Source: an uncultured Chloroflexota bacterium (GTDB lineage Bacteria > Chloroflexota > Anaerolineae > Anaerolineales > Villigracilaceae). From it: a DNA stretch of 15,077 bases. Positions 1 through 5,909 of this stretch are shown one piece after another (the stretch's first letter is position 1; each line of letters opens with the position of its first letter). The DNA lies in contig CAILWD010000085.1 in assembly GCA_903837815.1 (NCBI GenBank), positions 1 to 15,077 of the forward strand, in the 5' to 3' direction. The notes beneath the pieces are model-generated. The model was not told where the DNA came from. It did not search any database and was given only the letters and a program-made list of their open reading frames with translations. The position numbers were made by a program, and so were the translations under genes.

Positions 1-29
1 CTACGGCTTGCCCGGCAACAGCAGCATTC

Positions 30-60
30 TAATTAACTGCAAGCCATTTGCACTTAATTA
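30..60. repeat. Imperfect 13-bp inverted repeat downstream of the ssb-like gene
   Basis: The arms at 30-42 and 48-60 are inverted copies with one mismatch (C37 against C53), separated by the 5-base spacer GCCAT. Both arms are AT-rich and contain TAATTAA. A second small hairpin, GATAAG/CTTATC (64-69 and 75-80), overlaps the stop codon of the ssb-like gene. Together they lie where a minus-strand transcript would end, but no clear T-run follows on the transcript, so a terminator is not proven. An operator or other protein-binding palindrome is equally possible. Confidence 0.6.
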
Positions 61-78
61 ACAGATAAGTATAGCTTA

Positions 79-594
79 TCAGAAGGCGATCTCATCAGTT
101 GCCTCAGCCCGTGGCATGTCCTGTTGCATCTGAACTGCACTTTGATACGGCTCTGCAACAACTGCTGTAGGACTTTCAAAACGTGCACCACTAGAGACAA
201 CCCTAACTTCATCTTGTTCTTCTTTCTTTTTGTTCTTACCAAAAGCTGCATACAACGATGAACGCACCCGCACTTGGTAAGCACCACGCACTGAACCATC
301 CTCACCGTTCCATGTGTTGTAACGCAACACTCCTTCCAAGCTCATCTGCCGGCCAATCGAACAGATCTTCTCCAGCCTGGTGGCATCTTCACCCCATGCT
401 TCCATACGAAAACTCAGGCTGTCTTGCCAGTTGTAACCCAGGATCTGTTGCGATGGCGCAGAACACATCAGCGTAAACACAAACAGATCATCCCTGGTCT
501 TATCAGCAATAAAACCAACACCACCAGAGAGGTTGACACGGTTGATGTTCAAATCCCCTGCCAGTTGAATTGGCATATTGGGAATGGCGTACAT
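79..594 (-). CDS. Single-stranded DNA-binding protein (SSB-like, OB fold)
   Basis: The protein has 171 residues from the ATG at 594. An OB-fold core spans about residues 16-112: a first strand reading INRVNLSGGVGF, then DDLFVFTLMC, then MEAWGEDATRLEKICSIGRQ and SLEGVLRYNTWNGEDGSVR. This order matches the SSB family (hydrophobic strand, aWg..A..l...kG..v.veG.l....W.d.dG). A linker rich in Lys, Glu, Gln and Ala follows, and the protein ends TDEIAF, like the acidic C-terminal tip (DDxIPF) by which SSBs recruit partners. The start was chosen for the good Shine-Dalgarno AAGGA at 602-606, seven bases upstream; the frame stays open to 729 without another convincing ribosome site. Base composition is AT-richer than the genes to the right, which suggests a plasmid, integrative element or other foreign source. 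The family call is fairly safe; a specific ssb type is not. Confidence 0.7.
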   Translation of the reverse strand: MYAIPNMPIQLAGDLNINRVNLSGGVGFIADKTRDDLFVFTLMCSAPSQQILGYNWQDSLSFRMEAWGEDATRLEKICSIGRQMSLEGVLRYNTWNGEDGSVRGAYQVRVRSSLYAAFGKNKKKEEQDEVRVVSSGARFESPTAVVAEPYQSAVQMQQDMPRAEATDEIAF

Positions 595-817
595 CTTGTA
601 ATCCTTCTTACTTGGATACAAGCGACCACCAACCAACAGCTTTGCCCCTGGCTGAAACACATTCAAAGGGTTCAAGCAGAAACAAAGGGTCTTCGCCCTG
701 GTTGGGCGCAAGAACCTGATCGAGACGGTCTACCAGGGACAATTCGTAGGGCGTGGACGGGAACTTGCGGCGCTCTCTGAATTTATCGAACCGCTCAAGC
801 ATCAAAGGTTCGCAGGG
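595..817 (+). other. Head-to-head junction holding the start-less 5' end of the ATPase/TPR gene
   Basis: The frame of the ATPase gene at 818 is open leftward to a TGA at 653-655. From about 683 it encodes sequence that belongs to the ATPase: VFALVGR, then FVGRGRELAALSEFIEPL, the conserved VGRxxEL segment that precedes the P-loop in this ATPase class. No ATG, GTG or TTG occurs in frame between 656 and 817. The gene therefore has no ordinary start upstream of its conserved region and appears cut at its 5' end, somewhere between about 600 and 690. Relatives often carry an adenylate/guanylate cyclase or kinase domain in front (family knowledge); none can be found on the plus strand of 1-650. No promoter was recognised here. 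Confidence 0.6.
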
Positions 818-3418
818 GTGATGACCTTGAAAGGTGAGGCGGGCATCGGTAAAAGCCGGCTCGTGCATTCCTTTCAGACTTCATATTTTCACGATTTTCC
901 CGCCTATTGGGCCGTCTGCCAAACGGATGAAATCCTGCGCCTGCCCTTCAACCCCTTTGCCGATTGGTTGAAAAAATATTTCCAACTGGCTGAAGATAAA
1001 CCCGAGAAGGCAAACCGCGCCCAGTTTTCGCAGGCTCTCCAAAAGTTAATCGACTCCACGCCTGAAATTGAACTCGCCGCCGAGTTAACGCGTACCAGTT
1101 CGGCGCTGGCGGCGCTGGTCAACATCTCCATGCCGGGTTCGCTTTACGAAAGCCTCGACGCGAAGGGCCGTTACGAAAACACCTTGATTGCGTTGAGCGT
1201 TTTCCTGCGCGCCCAAAGCCTGCAAATGCCGCTCATCCTTTTTCTGGAGGATACCCACTGGCTCGACGAAGCCTCAAGGGATTTTCTCTCCCATTTCGGG
1301 CAAATACTGCTGACCGAAAGACAATACCCGATTGCCATCATCGCCACCCAACGTCCCGAAGGAGAATCGCCGTGGGAAGCGGATCAACTTCCCGCGCGGG
1401 AGATTCACCTCGACAAGCTGACTTCTGGTGATTTATCCCAACTGGCGGCGGATATCTTGTCCAGCCCAATCTCTGCCTCCCTTCAAGCTTTGCTCGAATC
1501 CCGCGCCGAAGGCAACCCATTCTTCGCGGAGCAGATCCTGCGCTATTTGGCGGAACAGAACGCCTTGGTTTTGGATTCGGACGGTAAGTACTTTGCCAAA
1601 GCGGAAGCGGAGATTTCCCTGCCGACCGACGTGCGCTCGGTGCTGGTTGCCCGCCTCGATCGGCTGACCCAACAGGTCAGGGAGATGGTTCAGACCGCCT
1701 CTGTGCTGGGACGCGAGTTCGAAGTCCGCGTGCTGGGCGAGATGCTGCGCGCCGACTGCGATTTCTCAAGTCACCTGGTACAGGCGGAACATGCCGACAT
1801 CTGGAGCGCTCTGAGCGAGGTTGCGTACATCTTCCGCCACGCCCTGCTGCGTGACGCGGCATACTCGATGCAGTTGCTGGCGCGCCAGCGTGAGTTGCAC
1901 GGTCTCGCAGTCTCTGCCATGGAATCGGTTTACGCGGCCAGTTACGAATCTCATTACGGTGAACTGGCATATCACGCCGAAAAAGCGGAGTTGACCGAAA
2001 AGGCGCTCCACTACCTGACTCAGGCGGGTAAACTCGCTCTCGCGGTTTACCAGAACCAGCAGGCAGTGGATTACTTTACCCGCGCCCTGGCTATCCTGCC
2101 TGCTGAAGATTTGCGGACAAGCTTCGACCTGCTCATTCTTCGCGTGGAGGGATATTACAACCTCAGCAATCATGAAGAACAGGCGCGGGACCTGGACGTT
2201 TTGGAAAGCCTGGCATCCCAACTCAAAGACGATGGGTTGCTGGCTCGCGCTTATATGCGGCGCGCCTATTATTTCATCGCTTTGAGCGGTTCTCAAAACG
2301 CGTTGAAGTATGCGCTTTTATCGAAAGACCTCGCGGAGACCGCCCGCGAGATCGACGTTATCCTTGCCCTGTTCACCATAATTCCCAGCGCTTTGTTGCG
2401 ACTCGGCAGGATATCCGAAGCCATGCAATACGCAACGGATGGACTTGCCTTTGCCCAGAATGTGAAGCACCATCGGGGGGAAGGGAACATTCTAAGCCTG
2501 CTTGGCCTGGTGTCGCTGGAAAAAGAGGGGGCAGCCGTCGCGATCCATCACCATGAACAGGCGCTCCTGATTGGCAGGGAAATCAAGGACAAGTATCTCG
2601 AAGCGATGGCGCTGAGCAACCTTGCCACCGCAATGGCGACATCCCAGGGAGATTATTCCACCGCGCTGGAATATTATGAGCAGGCCTATTCGATTGCCTG
2701 TGAACTGGGGAACAACAAAGGACAGGCGATTACTTTATCGAATATGGGCTGGCTTAATGGCATCCTGGGCAATTACCCTTCCGCGATGGAGTTTTTCAAA
2801 CAGGCTTTGGCTGTCATGCGCAGAATCTCGGAGCGCTCCCAGTCGATAAATGTGTATGTCAATTTAAGCGCAATCGCGGGCGGGCAGGGAGATGCGGCGA
2901 ATGCGCTCAAATGGGCTGGAGATGCCCTGTCGCTTTCGACGGAATTGGGAGATCAAACCGGGCGCGCTTGGGCATGGTTTTATTTGGGGTATGCCCATTG
3001 GTCGGGCGGTCAATTCGACGCGGCGATCCAGGCGTTTACGAAGTGCATCGAAATCAGGGAAAAGATCAGCGCTCCGGTTCTGGTGGCCGAAGCCCATGCC
3101 GGTCTGCTCGGCATCCATTTCGAAATGGAAGACCGGGATTCGACTCAAAGTGAAATAAAATGGATTTTGGAATATATGGCTTCCGATGAGACGTTCGAAG
3201 GCGCGGAAGATCCGTTTCGTATCTTCTGGACGTTGTATCAGGCTTTGCAAAAAATAAAAGACCCGCGCGCCATGATCGTCTTGCAAAATGCAATCCAATT
3301 ATTGAACGCGCAGGTTTCCAAATTACGTCTGGAAGCGGCCCGCTACTCCTTTGTCAACCATGTGCCATGGCGATTCGCGCTTTATCAGGCGGCAAAAGAA
3401 AATGGGCTGACCGATTGA
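818..3418 (+). CDS. AAA_16-type ATPase with C-terminal TPR array, 5'-truncated regulator
   Basis: This is 866 residues when counted from the GTG at 818, but coding clearly extends upstream, so 818 is only the first permissible codon. The Walker A motif GEAGIGKS is at residues 6-13 and Walker B LILFLEDTHW at 139-148. A conserved EGNPFFAEQ motif follows at 231-239, then FRHALLRDAAY near 340-350. This order is typical of AAA_16/STAND-like ATPases fused to cyclase, kinase or LuxR/AfsR modules. From about residue 390 to 790 the protein is helical with repeated pairs such as ALEYYEQAYSIACELGN and AMEFFKQALAVMRR, which are TPR units for protein binding. No transmembrane segment or DNA-binding domain is visible. 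The likely role is signal transduction, but the input or output domain is missing. The stop abuts the stop of the convergent gene at 3419. Confidence 0.8.
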   Translation: MMTLKGEAGIGKSRLVHSFQTSYFHDFPAYWAVCQTDEILRLPFNPFADWLKKYFQLAEDKPEKANRAQFSQALQKLIDSTPEIELAAELTRTSSALAALVNISMPGSLYESLDAKGRYENTLIALSVFLRAQSLQMPLILFLEDTHWLDEASRDFLSHFGQILLTERQYPIAIIATQRPEGESPWEADQLPAREIHLDKLTSGDLSQLAADILSSPISASLQALLESRAEGNPFFAEQILRYLAEQNALVLDSDGKYFAKAEAEISLPTDVRSVLVARLDRLTQQVREMVQTASVLGREFEVRVLGEMLRADCDFSSHLVQAEHADIWSALSEVAYIFRHALLRDAAYSMQLLARQRELHGLAVSAMESVYAASYESHYGELAYHAEKAELTEKALHYLTQAGKLALAVYQNQQAVDYFTRALAILPAEDLRTSFDLLILRVEGYYNLSNHEEQARDLDVLESLASQLKDDGLLARAYMRRAYYFIALSGSQNALKYALLSKDLAETAREIDVILALFTIIPSALLRLGRISEAMQYATDGLAFAQNVKHHRGEGNILSLLGLVSLEKEGAAVAIHHHEQALLIGREIKDKYLEAMALSNLATAMATSQGDYSTALEYYEQAYSIACELGNNKGQAITLSNMGWLNGILGNYPSAMEFFKQALAVMRRISERSQSINVYVNLSAIAGGQGDAANALKWAGDALSLSTELGDQTGRAWAWFYLGYAHWSGGQFDAAIQAFTKCIEIREKISAPVLVAEAHAGLLGIHFEMEDRDSTQSEIKWILEYMASDETFEGAEDPFRIFWTLYQALQKIKDPRAMIVLQNAIQLLNAQVSKLRLEAARYSFVNHVPWRFALYQAAKENGLTD

Positions 3419-3808
3419 TTATGGTCCCCATCCGCTTCCGGGGTCGCCGTCGGTCAGTTCGATGGTGTTATTCTTGATTTCGCCCGAATAATAGTACGGC
3501 TCCCCCTTGCTGTCGATGATGACCAGCCGCGATCCTGCTTCGCCTTCGGGGATTTTTACAAAATATTTTTCCTTGATAACCTGCCCATTCTTCTTGATGA
3601 TGAAATTGTTGAACCAGCGGATGGGAGTACCGTCCGGCATTCTTTCGGGCAGACCTTCCACGCTGAGTTTTTCGACGCTGTAATTTCCATCTCCCGTCAC
3701 CTCGATCTCGACATCAGCCTCGGACGCCTTATCCTTCTCGACCTTATACTTCCTGGGATTGGCTTTATCTTTCTTGACCTTTCCCGGAACAACAATCTTG
3801 TTCTCCAT
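3419..3808 (-). CDS. Hypothetical 129-residue protein, beta-rich and charged
   Basis: I do not recognise the family. The protein has 129 residues, with no signal peptide and no membrane segment. The first 30 residues are rich in lysine (KVKKDKANPRKYKVEKDK). The rest alternates short hydrophobic strands and turns (ADVEIEV, FNNFIIKKNGQVI, SRLVIIDSKGEPYYYSG), which suggests a small all-beta fold, and the tail is Gly/Pro-rich (DGDPGSGWGP). A strong ribosome site, GAGGAG, lies about six bases upstream of the ATG, supporting real translation. It is convergent with the ATPase gene, with zero bases between the two stop codons, and divergent from the lysine-rich microprotein gene, with which it shares a 149-bp intergenic region. 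Function unknown. Confidence 0.7.
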   Translation of the reverse strand: MENKIVVPGKVKKDKANPRKYKVEKDKASEADVEIEVTGDGNYSVEKLSVEGLPERMPDGTPIRWFNNFIIKKNGQVIKEKYFVKIPEGEAGSRLVIIDSKGEPYYYSGEIKNNTIELTDGDPGSGWGP

Positions 3809-3852
3809 GGTTTTCTCCTCGTGTGCCGCTTTCTCGTTGGGGACACAGGCGT

Positions 3853-3858
3853 ATTATA
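3853..3858 (-). promoter_or_regulatory. Candidate -10 box for the 129-residue protein gene
   Basis: Read on the minus strand this is a perfect TATAAT, about 45 bases upstream of the ATG at 3808. No convincing TTGACA is present at the right distance, so the call rests on the -10 box and its position. Confidence 0.4.
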
Positions 3859-3869
3859 TGCCGCGCTGG

Positions 3870-3878
3870 TGATATAAT
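3870..3878 (+). promoter_or_regulatory. Candidate extended -10 promoter for the lysine-rich microprotein
   Basis: The sequence TGATATAAT fits an extended -10 element (TG, one base, TATAAT). It would give a leader of roughly 70 bases before the ATG at 3958. A good -35 box is absent, as is common with extended -10 promoters. It lies back to back with the minus-strand TATAAT at 3853-3858. Confidence 0.45.
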
Positions 3879-3957
3879 GCCGGCAAGTCACGATATTGAA
3901 ATTATCGGACTGGCAGGATTTTTTATCCAAATGCTTTTCATTGGAAAGGAGCTAATT

Positions 3958-4032
3958 ATGGCGAATAAGGAACAAGGCAAAGGCAAGGACAGGGAGAAGA
4001 AAAAGAAGAAGAAGGAAAAGCCCAAGAAATAG
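3958..4032 (+). CDS. 24-residue lysine-rich microprotein
   Basis: Twelve of the 24 residues are lysine, with a run of six at residues 14-19; the remainder is mostly Glu, Gly, Asp and Arg. The protein should be unstructured and strongly positive. Translation is supported by an AAGGAG at 3946-3951, six bases before the ATG. The frame opens further up at 3823, but the upstream residues have no ribosome site and overlap the promoter region, so the short form is preferred. A strong intrinsic terminator begins 13 bases after the stop, and an extended -10 lies about 80 bases upstream, making a self-contained transcription unit. A nucleic-acid or ribosome-binding role is a guess from charge alone; the alternative is a small RNA with an incidental reading frame. 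Confidence 0.55.
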   Translation: MANKEQGKGKDREKKKKKKEKPKK

Positions 4033-4045
4033 CAGTTCGAATCAA

Positions 4046-4086
4046 GCGTCCCCAAATCAAGGCCTGATTTGGGGACGCTGTTTTTT
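4046..4086 (+). terminator. Strong intrinsic terminator after the microprotein gene
   Basis: A perfect 14-bp stem (4046-4059 pairing with 4065-4078) closes a 5-base loop AGGCC and is followed by TG and six T residues at 4081-4086. Orientation of the T-run fits the plus-strand microprotein unit. The stem may also slow minus-strand metF transcripts, but no T-run exists on that side. Confidence 0.9.
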
Positions 4087-4092
4087 CAGGAG

Positions 4093-4113
4093 TCTGCAAG
4101 TTCTACTTGCAGA
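4093..4113. other. 9-bp perfect hairpin at the 3' end of metF
   Basis: TCTGCAAGT (4093-4101) and ACTTGCAGA (4105-4113) pair perfectly around the 3-base loop TCT, nine bases beyond the metF stop. Neither strand has a T-run next to it, so it is not a classic terminator. It may protect the metF 3' end or act together with the larger stem at 4046-4078. Confidence 0.5.
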
Positions 4114-4122
4114 TAAACCGAC

Positions 4123-5568
4123 TTACTTTCTCTCCAAACCCGCTTCCTTGACGATGCGCGGGACAATCTCTTCCCAGCCGACCGCCATGAGGTGGATTCC
4201 ATGCACGCCCTGCTTGGTCTTGATTTTTTCGATCAATTCCATCGTAATCTGGAACCCTTCCTCCTGCTCGTTGCCCTTCTCTTTGGCAATTTCCATGCGC
4301 TTGAGGACTTTCTCCGGGACAAAGACGCCCGGCACCTTGCTGTGCATGTAGGCAGTGGTCTTGTAGTTCTTGAGCGGGGTCAGCCCGATCATGATGAAGA
4401 CCTTGTCCAAAATATTGCGCTTGGCAATCTCGTTCAGCCATTCATCCAGTGCGTCGGCGTCCAGCACCACATTGGTCTGGAAGAACTGCGCCCCGGCATT
4501 GACCTTTTTCTCTTCGCGCAATGCCTGGAACTTCATCTCGGAGGCGAAGGGGGAAGCCGCCGCACCGAGGAAATATTTGGGGGGAACCTTGATCTCGCGC
4601 CCGTCGAGGTATCTTCCCTCGTCACGCAGCCGCCGCAGGATCCACAACATTTGGACTGAGTCCACATCCACGATGTCCATGCGCCCGCGCGGGGTGGGGC
4701 TGAGCGCCATGCTGTCGCCGGTGATGCAGAGCATGTTGCGCATTCCCAAAGCCGAGCCGCCAATCACCTCGGATTGCAACCCGACGCGGGTGCGGTCACG
4801 CGCCGCAATCTGCATCACGGGCTCCGCGCCCAAATCAACTGCTATTTTGCTGCACGCCAGCGAGGACATGCGCGGGGTCGCCGAGGGACTGTCGGTGAAG
4901 TTGATCGCCGTCACGTACGGCTTGATCATTTCGATGTTCTGTTTGAGTTTGTCGGTGGTGGAGGAGATGGGCGGGGCAATCTCTGCCGCGACCACAAATT
5001 CGCCAGCCTTCAACCTACGCTCCAGTTCGGAGGCGGGTTCGGTATATTTGGGGGCGTGGTATTCCGAGTCGCCCTTCCACCAATCGGGTTGGCGCACCGG
5101 CTTGAAGATGGAATCCCAGGTTTTCACAAAGGAGCCTTCCTTGCGGCTGGCAAGCCCGCCAACAACGTTCTTCACGCCGACCTTTTTTACCTGATCTGCC
5201 ACGTCGCCCCAGGTTTCGGTGCCAGCCTTGTCCCAATCCATCGGTGGCAGGACTTCCAGCAGCATTTCCTCGCGTCCCATCTTGAAGGAACGCTCGTAAA
5301 TTTTGTACCAGATACAGGGACGGGTTTCGTCCACGTAGCATTTTTCGGGGGTGGATCCGCCGCAGGGGCCATTTCGCAAGCCTTTCGGGCATTCCATCGG
5401 GCAGATGAAGGCGGTTTCTTGTAGGAGGCAATTGCCACACATGCGGCAGCCAAACAGCGGCCCCTTGACCGTAATCTCGATTGCCGCAAGCGTGCGCCGG
5501 TTGAACGGCTCTTTTTTGAAAGGGATGAACGGCGGTTGCCAACGGCGGCCTGGGGTAAAGATTGGCAT
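4123..5568 (-). CDS. metF: Methylenetetrahydrofolate reductase with N-terminal MetV-like cysteine-rich domain
   Basis: The protein has 481 residues, against about 290-310 for classic MetF. Residues 37-95 hold eight cysteines (41, 44, 47, 56, 60, 69, 77, 85) in the pattern CRMCGNC, CPMEC, GPCGG, which matches the MetV-type domain usually called the methylene-THF reductase C-terminal domain; here it sits at the N-terminus. From about residue 187 comes the MTHFR barrel: VVAAEIAPP with the catalytic-type Glu, then INFTDSPSATPRMS, MQIAARDRTR and NMLCITGD. The enzyme reduces 5,10-methylene-THF to 5-methyl-THF for methionine synthesis or a Wood-Ljungdahl methyl branch. MetV-type domains are linked to use of an electron donor other than NADH directly (family knowledge). 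The start is supported by AGGAG seven bases upstream. No HdrA, RnfC2 or other MetVF partner is in the window. Confidence 0.9.
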   Translation of the reverse strand: MPIFTPGRRWQPPFIPFKKEPFNRRTLAAIEITVKGPLFGCRMCGNCLLQETAFICPMECPKGLRNGPCGGSTPEKCYVDETRPCIWYKIYERSFKMGREEMLLEVLPPMDWDKAGTETWGDVADQVKKVGVKNVVGGLASRKEGSFVKTWDSIFKPVRQPDWWKGDSEYHAPKYTEPASELERRLKAGEFVVAAEIAPPISSTTDKLKQNIEMIKPYVTAINFTDSPSATPRMSSLACSKIAVDLGAEPVMQIAARDRTRVGLQSEVIGGSALGMRNMLCITGDSMALSPTPRGRMDIVDVDSVQMLWILRRLRDEGRYLDGREIKVPPKYFLGAAASPFASEMKFQALREEKKVNAGAQFFQTNVVLDADALDEWLNEIAKRNILDKVFIMIGLTPLKNYKTTAYMHSKVPGVFVPEKVLKRMEIAKEKGNEQEEGFQITMELIEKIKTKQGVHGIHLMAVGWEEIVPRIVKEAGLERK

Positions 5569-5587
5569 GGGAAGTCTCCTGGATGAA

Positions 5588-5593
5588 ATTATA
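5588..5593 (-). promoter_or_regulatory. Candidate -10 box for metF
   Basis: Minus-strand TATAAT lies in the AT-rich run 5588-5599, about 20 bases upstream of the metF ATG at 5568. The short leader still leaves room for the AGGAG ribosome site. No clear -35 box is seen. The run also reads TATAAT on the plus strand at 5594-5599, so direction is uncertain. Confidence 0.35.
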
Positions 5594-5669
5594 TATAATG
5601 TATGATATATCAGATGGAGTAATTTGGGAAGTTATGAAAGTCACTGAAACCGGATGAATTTTTTGCCGA

Positions 5670-5711
5670 AGCCGCTTTGTGGCTGTTCCAGCGCCTACGG
5701 GCGGTTTTTTT
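5670..5711 (+). terminator. Terminator-like double hairpin with seven-T run
   Basis: AGCCGC/GTGGCT (5670-5675 and 5679-5684, one G-U pair, 3-base loop) is followed by CGCC/GGCG (5692-5695 and 5700-5703, 4-base loop) and seven T residues at 5705-5711. The stems are short, but GC-rich stem plus T-run fits an intrinsic terminator for a plus-strand RNA. No plus-strand gene ends here, so it could end a small RNA begun near 5600 or stop read-through toward lpdA. Confidence 0.35.
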
Positions 5712-5854
5712 GCCCTCTTTCTCGAAAGTTGGAAACGAAAAGACGGCGAAGAGAGTCAAATCACGGTGTTTATTATTTTTTGTCTGGCGTCAGTATTTTG
5801 CGACTGCAGGAACTATTCTGCCTCAATGGGATGTCTGAGATGTTGAGCATATAG

Positions 5855-5860
5855 TACAAT
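5855..5860 (+). promoter_or_regulatory. Candidate -10 box for lpdA
   Basis: TACAAT, one mismatch from TATAAT, lies about 50 bases upstream of the lpdA ATG at 5910, leaving a leader of roughly 40 bases that includes GGAG at 5898-5901. No good -35 box is evident. Confidence 0.3.
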
Positions 5861-5909
5861 TGCCGCGAAGTTTTGTCCTTTTCAATCTTAACACCCTGGA
5901 GCGTGTTCA

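Larger units (their letters stand above)
5569..5909. other. Intergenic region between divergent metF and lpdA
   Basis: These 341 bases hold the start regions of both flanking genes and no convincing gene. A 66-codon frame at 5654-5854 lacks a ribosome site and family features. Visible elements are an AT-rich promoter-like patch near 5588-5610, a hairpin plus T-run at 5670-5711, and a TACAAT at 5855-5860. I recognise no riboswitch class. Confidence 0.6.

Noticed and set aside
424..780. A 118-codon plus-strand frame across the ssb/ATPase junction, considered as the missing ATPase N-terminus
   Set aside because: It is in another frame, shows no cyclase or kinase motif, and mostly overlaps the SSB-like gene in antisense.
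3823..3957. Longer N-terminus for the lysine-rich microprotein
   Set aside because: The added residues run through the probable promoter and have no ribosome site, while the ATG at 3958 has AAGGAG at ideal distance.
4370..5194. A 274-codon plus-strand open frame
   Set aside because: It is opposite metF, with Ser-rich composition typical of an antisense frame.
5661..5720. Riboswitch upstream of lpdA or metF
   Set aside because: No known riboswitch core (SAM, THF, glycine, cobalamin) was recognised; only short hairpins are visible.
5654..5854. A 66-codon frame in the metF-lpdA gap
   Set aside because: There is no ribosome site, its start region overlaps a terminator-like structure, and the protein shows no pattern of conservation that can be seen.
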